From NCBI GenBank assembly GCA_012964335.1, contig DTUF01000024.1, positions 62,001-126,000 on the forward strand: a stretch of DNA of 64,000 bases. Reading direction: 5' to 3'. This DNA is from Candidatus Poseidoniales archaeon. Its GTDB lineage: Archaea > Thermoplasmatota > Poseidoniia > Poseidoniales > Thalassarchaeaceae. Positions 57,588-64,000 of the stretch are shown one piece after another (position 1 is the first letter of the stretch; each line of letters starts with the position of its first letter). A program made the position numbers and the translations under genes. Below the pieces are notes generated by a model. That model was not told the DNA's origin. It searched no databases and saw nothing but the letters and a program-made list of their open reading frames with translations.

Positions 57588-60500
57588 TTAATCGAATAAA
57601 TCTTCAAGGTCATCCGCCATATCCTCAGCATCTAACATTTCTTCTCGCAATTGATACTTTCTCTTATCACGTTTAACTCGACGACGGACCCCTCGTGTTT
57701 GATTAATTATTACCGGTAACATCACGATGTTAAGAAGAAGAATTGCGAAAGCCATCATTGCACTCGTTCTAAAGACCCCAATACCCCAGTAATCTAGCAC
57801 TTCACCAAACCATTCAACTCCGTATGGTGGAGGCTCATCTGGCGGAGGGAGGGGGATTAAATCGCTATTATGGTCCCAAAATTGATTGCCTACATCAACT
57901 GTTTCAATATTGCCCTGTAGTGGAGAATAATCAACATTCCCAATATCATCCATAGGCACTAGAATGTAATGGTAAATGTGTCCTTTCTCAATCCCATTTC
58001 GGAATCGGTCCTCTTTTTGGTGGAATGTTCCAACAGTTCCTGGTTCTCCCCAAATATCTGTCTCAATTGGTTCAATCCAAGTCAAATCAGACGGAATTAG
58101 ATCAACCCTATACAATTGCCAAGTGATATTATCCTCATCACCAAAATCAGGCCATATCCAAGAAATATCCACATGATGTATATTCTGGCCTGAACTATTA
58201 TTGAAAGATACTACGTGGGCCATGTTCTCCACCTGAACATGAGGTGGGGCTGCATCTCCGCACTGCCATTCTACTGAATTCCCATTCCATCCTACTGCAC
58301 CTCCATGTGAATAGTCTGGTACACCTTGTCTATCAATTGCCATTACTAGATAAGATACGCAAGTCCCATCTAGAAGCGGAGCCGGGTCATTCCAAAAAGT
58401 ACCATGTGGCTCAATATCAGACACTTCAGTTCCGATTACTGACTGGAACTGTGAGTTATTCTGAAATGGCCAAAAGAATGGGAATGACAATCTACGATAA
58501 ACACGCCATCCACCAAAATACGGATTGTCAAGGTCACCTGTAGGCTCCCACTCAAGCCTAAGTGCACCACCTGGAAGTTGAATGGTGGAGAGATTTTCGA
58601 GACCTACATTCGCTGGAATTAAGTCCCCCGCGATTAAGAAAATTCCATTGGAAAAATCTGTATCATAAATATGTAGAGTGTCATTTTCAATATTGATTTC
58701 ATACATTGAAGGGAATTCTAACGTACTGATTGCTGTTGTAGTCTTGGATTCCATTCTGAAGAGCTGAATTGACTCACGATCTAGACCATCGGGAATCATC
58801 CCTGTGAGTGAAATCCATGAATCTGTGAAAACTATACCAGGGTCTGTGACACTAGCTAAGGATGGATCAATATCAAAATCTATTATTCTCAACACCGAGA
58901 GCCCTTCATCTTGTACCATGCCATAAGTAAATCCAGAAGGTGGATATTCAGGTTCATTGAACACATAGTTGACTTGTTCGTCTAGTACCGATTCACCACC
59001 AATTACCCACGGTTCATAAACCATGGAAATTCTGTTCTGCACCCTAATATTCCTAATTCCGGTCTCTACTTGTCCTTGAGAATCTCTTGTGGTTAGTGTT
59101 ACTAACCATTCACCCATTGGTAAACTCGTATTGATTATTTGCCCATAACCGATGACCTCTTCATAATTCAAGCGCCAAGTGAAATTCATCGGCATGGCTG
59201 AATATTGACTCACTTGTCCAATGAATAAAATTGAATCCCCACTATCAAACCTCTCACCTTCTAGTGGATAGCTGATAGTAGGATAAGCTGGCTTATGGCG
59301 ACTACTAACTACAACCTCATACCAATTATCAGACGGGTTAATATCTAATTCATCAAGTCCTACAGGGAATTCTGCGCGCAGAACTAAGTCCCCAACAACT
59401 GGCATTGCGAAGACACATGATGCTGATTCTTGAGGATCCATTACTATATCACAAGGATTAGGCCCATCCAGTAAAGTCCCATTCAAATCTAAAATGCTCA
59501 GTGTGAATGACGTATTAATGTACATTGAGCCGATGTTACCTACATTTACTCTAATTGAATTATCACCTAAAGGATATAGTGTATTGTTGTTGCCACCTGA
59601 CTCTACAATTTGACCAGAACCTCTAGCAGGCTCAATACTTTCAATCCATACGTCAGTATCATCATTGACATATATCATCATTGTATCCATGTTATTCCAA
59701 TCATTCATGTCACCAGCTGATGAAATTAAGCCAGCACGTAATAAAAATCGGCCCGTTGAAGGTGCAACTACATCTGGAAGAGCAGTAATCCAATGTTGGT
59801 CGGTCGCTGGTGGAGGAAGTGTTGTTTGCTGTGCTGTGGCCACAATTAACCTGCCCGCCCCATAATCAATAGGAGAAAATGTCACTTGTTGGGTGATAAT
59901 TCCTATTCCAAGTTGTCCTTCTTGATTTCTTCCTGTGCAACCGCTCATTTGATTCTGCAATATTACACAAGTGTGACCCCCTCCTAATTGAACAGAATCA
60001 ACTGGACTAGGGAGATTGATTGAGATATTTTGTGAAGAAAAGTTTGAGATTAAGTCCCCTATACCTAGTTGCCCTTCTTCATTAGAGCCCCAACAATTCA
60101 AAGCGCCGAAATTAGTTATTACACAAGAGTGAGAATTTCCAAGTTCAATTGAAGTTGCTGTTTGGTCATCTGATAATACTACAGAAATAGGGATGTTTTC
60201 ACTATCATAATTTCCTAACCCTAGTTGGCCATCATCGTTCAATCCCCAACATTTCACATTTCCATCATCAAGAACAGCACAAGTATGAGCTATCCCCGCA
60301 GAAATGGAAGTAGCAGTTCTCCCCTGTCCTAAATCAACCCACGTAGGGGTGTTTACCCAAATGTCAGGAATCCCTAAACCAAGTTGACCGTGAAGATTCC
60401 ATCCCCAACAACTTACTGAACCATTATCAATAATTGCACAGGTATGACGGTAGCCAGTTGTAATTTGTGAGGCAGTGTGATTTTCAGTGAGGTTTACCCA

Positions 60501-61574
60501 CAGCGGAGTATTTCGGCTGGTGAAATTTCCAAATCCAAGTTGCCCCTCAATATTCCTACCCCAACAATTCAACTCACCGTTATCCAAAATCACACACGAA
60601 TGGGTGTCACCACTTGCAATCGCGATAGCATTGCCACCTCCCAATGAAACACTTTTTGGCGAAGTTTGCAATACATTATTCCCAATACCAAGTTGTCCGT
60701 TATTGTTAGAACCCCAGCACTTTACAGATGAATCATCTAAAATGACACAAGAATGGTTTCCCCCTGCAGCAACACTTGTAGCAGTTCTCCCCTCTCCAAG
60801 AGAAAGCGTAACTGGACTGTATCGGTTTCCAGTATTACCCAATCCCAATTGGCCGAAATTATTCTTGCCCCAGCACTCTAGTGAGCCCTCATCTAAGATT
60901 GCGCATGAATGGAGACCTCCAGAAGACATTGAATCAGCATATATTTTTTCATTGTACAATTCCCAACCAAAGGTTGCATTGTCTCCTGATTGCCATGAGC
61001 GGCGATAAAATTCAGTGGTAATTGGATATGGAGTACCACTGTTGTAAACTTCAGTTTCATCAAAATTGACTTGATTCAATGATATATCTCTAAGTGGAGC
61101 TTCTACATTAAATGTGTAGGTTATCATGTCATCAGATGAATCCGCATCATTCTCTGTGAACATGAAAAAGATAGTATGGATTCCGGTGAGAGATGGCTGA
61201 TACAGGTTAATGAATGAGATATTCAATACTTGATAACCAGTTACTGTCCCCGTACTAATAAATCCTTCATTCGAATTTCCTGGGCACGATATTAGAGCCG
61301 TATGGTCTCCTGAACAAATTTGCCATTTAATCTGCCGAGGCGAATGTGAGGAGAATATGTCGTTCTTTACTTGCACTTTTGGTGAGATAAATGAGGTGTC
61401 GCGGTCATAAGTTGCACCAGCAATCGGCTCAATCCCTGATATTATACTCAAATCACCCGAAACAACAGCACTTGCAGTAGGAGTAAAAGCAGTAAAAGAG
61501 GCTAGAATCATAGAAAACACTAGCAATTTAGCATAGACTCGCGCGCTCGTCCCCTCCCTCGCGCCCCCACGCAT
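57588..61574 (-). CDS. RCC1-repeat surface protein with CARDB-like domains and membrane anchor
   Basis: 1328 aa with a signal peptide (LLVFSMILASFTAFTPTASA). After a CARDB-like domain, seven RCC1-type repeats (about residues 215-570) form a probable seven-bladed propeller; each carries HSCxxLDxGxxxCWGxNxxGQLGLG. The paired Cys in each blade suggest disulfides. The seventh blade reads CTG instead of CWG. Further CARDB- and Fn3-like modules follow (about 600-1230). One span (MMAFAILLLNIVMLPVII) and a charged cytoplasmic tail ending in DDLEDLFD close it. RCC1 propellers bind proteins or glycans; a binding or adhesion role is inferred. A TATTTA element 29 bp upstream of the ATG suggests a leaderless mRNA. 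Confidence 0.87.
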   Translation of the reverse strand: MRGGAREGTSARVYAKLLVFSMILASFTAFTPTASAVVSGDLSIISGIEPIAGATYDRDTSFISPKVQVKNDIFSSHSPRQIKWQICSGDHTALISCPGNSNEGFISTGTVTGYQVLNISFINLYQPSLTGIHTIFFMFTENDADSSDDMITYTFNVEAPLRDISLNQVNFDETEVYNSGTPYPITTEFYRRSWQSGDNATFGWELYNEKIYADSMSSGGLHSCAILDEGSLECWGKNNFGQLGLGNTGNRYSPVTLSLGEGRTATSVAAGGNHSCVILDDSSVKCWGSNNNGQLGIGNNVLQTSPKSVSLGGGNAIAIASGDTHSCVILDNGELNCWGRNIEGQLGFGNFTSRNTPLWVNLTENHTASQITTGYRHTCAIIDNGSVSCWGWNLHGQLGLGIPDIWVNTPTWVDLGQGRTATSISAGIAHTCAVLDDGNVKCWGLNDDGQLGLGNYDSENIPISVVLSDDQTATSIELGNSHSCVITNFGALNCWGSNEEGQLGIGDLISNFSSQNISINLPSPVDSVQLGGGHTCVILQNQMSGCTGRNQEGQLGIGIITQQVTFSPIDYGAGRLIVATAQQTTLPPPATDQHWITALPDVVAPSTGRFLLRAGLISSAGDMNDWNNMDTMMIYVNDDTDVWIESIEPARGSGQIVESGGNNNTLYPLGDNSIRVNVGNIGSMYINTSFTLSILDLNGTLLDGPNPCDIVMDPQESASCVFAMPVVGDLVLRAEFPVGLDELDINPSDNWYEVVVSSRHKPAYPTISYPLEGERFDSGDSILFIGQVSQYSAMPMNFTWRLNYEEVIGYGQIINTSLPMGEWLVTLTTRDSQGQVETGIRNIRVQNRISMVYEPWVIGGESVLDEQVNYVFNEPEYPPSGFTYGMVQDEGLSVLRIIDFDIDPSLASVTDPGIVFTDSWISLTGMIPDGLDRESIQLFRMESKTTTAISTLEFPSMYEINIENDTLHIYDTDFSNGIFLIAGDLIPANVGLENLSTIQLPGGALRLEWEPTGDLDNPYFGGWRVYRRLSFPFFWPFQNNSQFQSVIGTEVSDIEPHGTFWNDPAPLLDGTCVSYLVMAIDRQGVPDYSHGGAVGWNGNSVEWQCGDAAPPHVQVENMAHVVSFNNSSGQNIHHVDISWIWPDFGDEDNITWQLYRVDLIPSDLTWIEPIETDIWGEPGTVGTFHQKEDRFRNGIEKGHIYHYILVPMDDIGNVDYSPLQGNIETVDVGNQFWDHNSDLIPLPPPDEPPPYGVEWFGEVLDYWGIGVFRTSAMMAFAILLLNIVMLPVIINQTRGVRRRVKRDKRKYQLREEMLDAEDMADDLEDLFD

Positions 61575-61638
61575 GAGAGGGCCTAAAACATGGGAGCCGT
61601 AAATAGCAAACGGCGGTTGGACAAGAAAACAGGTTCAT

Positions 61639-62433
61639 TCAAACCTTTGACGACCACGGCATTTTGGTATTTGCAAGTCCAAGCCCTTCACCTTCAGTAG
61701 TCAGTGCGATGAAGCCAACTTCAACATCTGGTGGATATTGATTAATCCCCCAATTTAGAACATTTTCAATGTCGTATCCTTCCTCAATTCTGTCAGCCAT
61801 TCTAACTGACGACATCTTGAGAGTTATTTGTTCACCAATTCCGGTTGCTGCGATTCCAATTCGTTCGTCACACCACAATCCAGCGCCAATTAATGGGACG
61901 TCTCCGATTCTGCCTGCTGGCATCCCTGTGCAACCTCCAGTTGATGATGCCACCACCATAAGTCCGGTTTCATCACGCGCAACTGCGCCTACTGTGTCAT
62001 TTCCTGTGAGTTTTAGAGAACCCTCTACTTTTTCTCGTGCAATCCCAATGTTATCAGCAAATTCCCTAGCACCCCTACCAGATATAATATTGACATTATC
62101 ATCCAATAATTTTGCTGCCACTAGGATTGGATTCTTAGTCTGTTGAATGCAGGAAATTGCTCCAAATTGACCGTTACTTGTCATCACTGCTGCATCAAGT
62201 TGAACGCTGCCATCAGCTCTTATTCGGCCACCGGTTCCAGCGTTCAATGCTGGGTCATCTTCCATTATTACTACAGCCGCTAACGCAGCATCCAAGGCCG
62301 TACCTCCGGATTGGAGTATCTCCCAACCTGCTTCAACAGCAGCATCAACACCCGGTTGATCTTTAGCACTGTGCCCAGCACCGCCATGACAGACAATAGC
62401 CGGCATAGAAATTGCTTCAACGGTATCCATCAT
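61639..62433 (-). CDS. Isoaspartyl peptidase / L-asparaginase (Ntn hydrolase)
   Basis: An Asparaginase_2-family enzyme of 264 aa. It starts with IVCHGGAGHSAKD, carries the substrate loop NAGTGGRIRADGSVQLDA, and has the autocleavage/nucleophile site TGNDTVGAVARDETG, where the Thr of DTVG becomes the new N-terminus of the small subunit. SSTGGCTGMPAGRIGDVPLIGAG and the glycine-rich ATGIGEQ complete the active site. It removes isoaspartyl residues from damaged peptides or hydrolyses asparagine. It is shorter than the usual 300-320 aa. Its ATG overlaps the stop of the MFS gene by one base (TAATG), so the two are coupled. Confidence 0.88.
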   Translation of the reverse strand: MMDTVEAISMPAIVCHGGAGHSAKDQPGVDAAVEAGWEILQSGGTALDAALAAVVIMEDDPALNAGTGGRIRADGSVQLDAAVMTSNGQFGAISCIQQTKNPILVAAKLLDDNVNIISGRGAREFADNIGIAREKVEGSLKLTGNDTVGAVARDETGLMVVASSTGGCTGMPAGRIGDVPLIGAGLWCDERIGIAATGIGEQITLKMSSVRMADRIEEGYDIENVLNWGINQYPPDVEVGFIALTTEGEGLGLANTKMPWSSKV

Positions 62434-63758
62434 TAGTCCACCTCAGCAGCAGCTAATATTTCATCTTCGGCTCTGAAAGCATTAGAAAATCGGAACCCTA
62501 TCCAAGCTAATAGACTGAAAAGCCCGCATAACAAAAATGCTGTATGGAAGTCAAAAAATCCCGATTTACTTACTGTGGCATCCCAAACTAGACCACCAAT
62601 TATTACTCCTGCAAAAGAGGATAGCGCTCTTAGTGACTCACTAACACCCATTACCATGCCGCGCTCCTTTGGTCCGGATACATGAGTCAAAAGTGTCATG
62701 TTTGAGGGGGTGACAAGGCCATTGCCAAATGCAACTAAGCCCATCACCGGTAATAGGCCAAGCAAACCTAAATGAGGTGGTACATAAGGAATAATAGCCA
62801 ATCCCAAACCACAAATCAGGAATCCTGATGACATCAAGGTTGAAGAACCAAATCGATCTGAAAGTGGACCAATTAAACGACCTTGAGTGATGATTCCAAC
62901 TATTCCGACAAAAGTAAAAATCCAGCCATTGTCCTGCTCAGAAAATCCAAACCCTCCTTCTGACACTGCCATCATTGTGAAAAGAATGAGTACTACATGC
63001 ATGATTGTGAAACCAATCCAAAAGAATAGCATAGACCACAGAATAGGAGACACAACTGGTCGATTGTACATTTTTCCAATGTTAGTAAAATTGGTTTTCA
63101 GAGTTTGAACTGGTGAACGCTTCTCAACAGTTTCGCGGGCAGATTTAGGCAAACTCTCTGTAAGTTTAGTTGTGGCAAATAAGAATCCTACTAAGGAAAG
63201 AAGGCTGGAGGCTAGACAGGGAAGTAAATATGGATGAGTTTCAAAAATGGTGCCGACAAATGCTGAAGTCCAAGTCCACTCAGCCGGGGCGGAAAGAAAA
63301 CCTCCAATTGCTGGTCCAATTGAGAAGCCAACGCCAAAAGCGGCGCCAAGAATTCCTTGACGGCGGGCAACTTCATGAGGTTCTGAAATATCGCCAATAT
63401 AAGCGCGGGTTACAGAGATATTTGCATTCACCATGCCGGCAAAAAGGCGTGCGAACAAAGCCATCCAAAGTGAATTTGAAAGTCCAAAAATAAGGAATGC
63501 GAATGAGTTTCCAACTAATCCTATCATCAACACCGGGCGCCTACCAATTCGGTCTGATAAGGCACCCCAAAATGGGCTGAAAAGAAACATTGCTCCTGCA
63601 TATGCAGCCATCAATGCTGCAACCCAGCGGCCAATAGGCTGACCGGGCTCAGCTAAACCTGCTACCATGTAGGTAATGAATGGAATGATGATTCCAAAAC
63701 CAATCATATCCACTAGAACGACAAGAAACAGAATTGCCATTGACGATTTTCGTGTCAT
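62433..63758 (-). CDS. Major facilitator superfamily transporter (TetA-like drug/metabolite exporter group)
   Basis: 441 aa with about 12 spans. The N-terminus MAILFLVVLVDMIGFGIIIPF, motif A GALSDRIGRRPVLMIG after span 2, ARLFAGMVNANISVTRAYIGD (motif C-like region) and a second motif-A copy GPLSDRFGSSTLM place it near the TetA/Bcr exporters. The substrate is unknown; the coupled isoaspartyl peptidase gene might hint at peptides or amino acids, but that is weak. I start at ATG 63758, which has GGTGGG upstream, rather than the ORF's first codon at 63827. Confidence 0.85.
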   Translation of the reverse strand: MTRKSSMAILFLVVLVDMIGFGIIIPFITYMVAGLAEPGQPIGRWVAALMAAYAGAMFLFSPFWGALSDRIGRRPVLMIGLVGNSFAFLIFGLSNSLWMALFARLFAGMVNANISVTRAYIGDISEPHEVARRQGILGAAFGVGFSIGPAIGGFLSAPAEWTWTSAFVGTIFETHPYLLPCLASSLLSLVGFLFATTKLTESLPKSARETVEKRSPVQTLKTNFTNIGKMYNRPVVSPILWSMLFFWIGFTIMHVVLILFTMMAVSEGGFGFSEQDNGWIFTFVGIVGIITQGRLIGPLSDRFGSSTLMSSGFLICGLGLAIIPYVPPHLGLLGLLPVMGLVAFGNGLVTPSNMTLLTHVSGPKERGMVMGVSESLRALSSFAGVIIGGLVWDATVSKSGFFDFHTAFLLCGLFSLLAWIGFRFSNAFRAEDEILAAAEVD

Positions 63759-63923
63759 TCTAATCCCACCTCTCTTTTCCCGCCTAAGGCTCGGTGTTCT
63801 ATGCCTTTGCGTAACTAAATGGTTCAATCCACGAATTTGATTTCAAAGAACAACCTGCTGAACGAAAAAACCTCAATGTCTGCTAAGAATAAGAGAAGCA
63901 GTAAGATATTTGTGCACCTATTT

Positions 63924-64000
63924 TCAAGATTCCGTTGACCAGAACAGAGTCGCTAATACTAACAGCATTATAACCGCAACGATTGGACCTGCTAAAAGAC
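63924..64000 (-). CDS. C-terminal end of a membrane protein running off the right edge
   Basis: Found by hand on the minus strand: 24 codons and a TGA stop (63924-63926), reading LLAGPIVAVIMLLVLATLFW followed by STES. A single hydrophobic helix at the very C-terminus resembles the anchors of the other surface proteins here. Too little is present to name it, and a chance hydrophobic frame cannot be excluded. Confidence 0.45.
   Translation of the reverse strand, partial: LLAGPIVAVIMLLVLATLFWSTES

Noticed and set aside
59900-60930. Regularly spaced repeats that might suggest a CRISPR array
   Set aside because: Spacing of about 160 bp, imperfect units and an open reading frame show these are RCC1 protein repeats.

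Overview
The window looks like a contiguous chromosomal piece of a planktonic marine euryarchaeon, most probably Marine Group II (Candidatus Poseidoniales). This is inferred from gene content, not from a marker tree. Archaeal traits are a Nob1-type PIN/zinc-ribbon nuclease, a MoaD/SAMP-like protein ending in GG, a class III (archaeal) pilin N-terminus, TATA boxes about 27-30 bp upstream of leaderless starts, and tRNA genes of archaeal type. A bacterial-type gyrBA pair and many very large secreted proteins made of beta-rich modules with one C-terminal membrane anchor fit MGII. Coding density is very high: several convergent genes lie within 1-8 nt of each other or overlap. I saw no IS element, prophage or CRISPR array.

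Layout. 1-544: end of a HAD phosphatase, cut by the window edge. 853-18489: two secreted surface proteins on the minus strand, one of 4641 aa. That giant carries an amicyanin-like copper site inside a beta-helix region, a DOMON/CBM9-like module, and a complete archaeal pilin-like sequence at its C-terminus. 18616-24090: an ABC exporter-type pair (ATPase plus a 1586-aa FtsX/MacB-like permease). 24145-25947: a MoaD/SAMP-like protein, TatA, Nob1 and a YqaA/DedA-like membrane protein. 25992-26066: tRNA-Glu. 26292-41255: an alpha-glucan locus. 41261-46391: an Smr-domain membrane protein, a DUF2085 protein, an extended thymidylate kinase, a CarboxypepD_reg membrane protein and a glutaminyl-peptide cyclotransferase. 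46501-51638: a secreted HExxH metallopeptidase with PKD domains and a coupled secreted protein. 51684-57384: aroD and gyrB-gyrA. 57439-57521: tRNA-Ser. 57588-63758: an RCC1-repeat surface protein, an isoaspartyl peptidase/asparaginase and an MFS transporter. 63924-64000: the tail of another membrane protein.

The alpha-glucan locus forms one pathway. A surface-anchored GH13 amylase and a surface-anchored GH57 amylopullulanase-like enzyme would cut starch or glycogen outside the cell. A maltodextrin ABC importer follows, with the binding protein fused to the MalF permease, then MalG and a short MalK. Inside, a minimal GT35 phosphorylase and a GH77 4-alpha-glucanotransferase would turn oligosaccharides into glucose-1-phosphate and glucose. 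Secreted peptidase, pyroglutamyl cyclase and isoaspartyl peptidase point to a parallel protein-degrading lifestyle.

The main candidates for new biology are: (i) the giant surface protein with a blue-copper domain and a C-terminal pilin that has its own Shine-Dalgarno and ATG; (ii) the DOMON-like module shared by that protein and the GH57 enzyme; (iii) the MalE-MalF fusion; (iv) three divergent gene pairs that each appear to share one central TATA element; (v) a long perfect palindrome plus direct repeats upstream of gyrBA. All functions are inferred from motifs read by eye; no database search was run.
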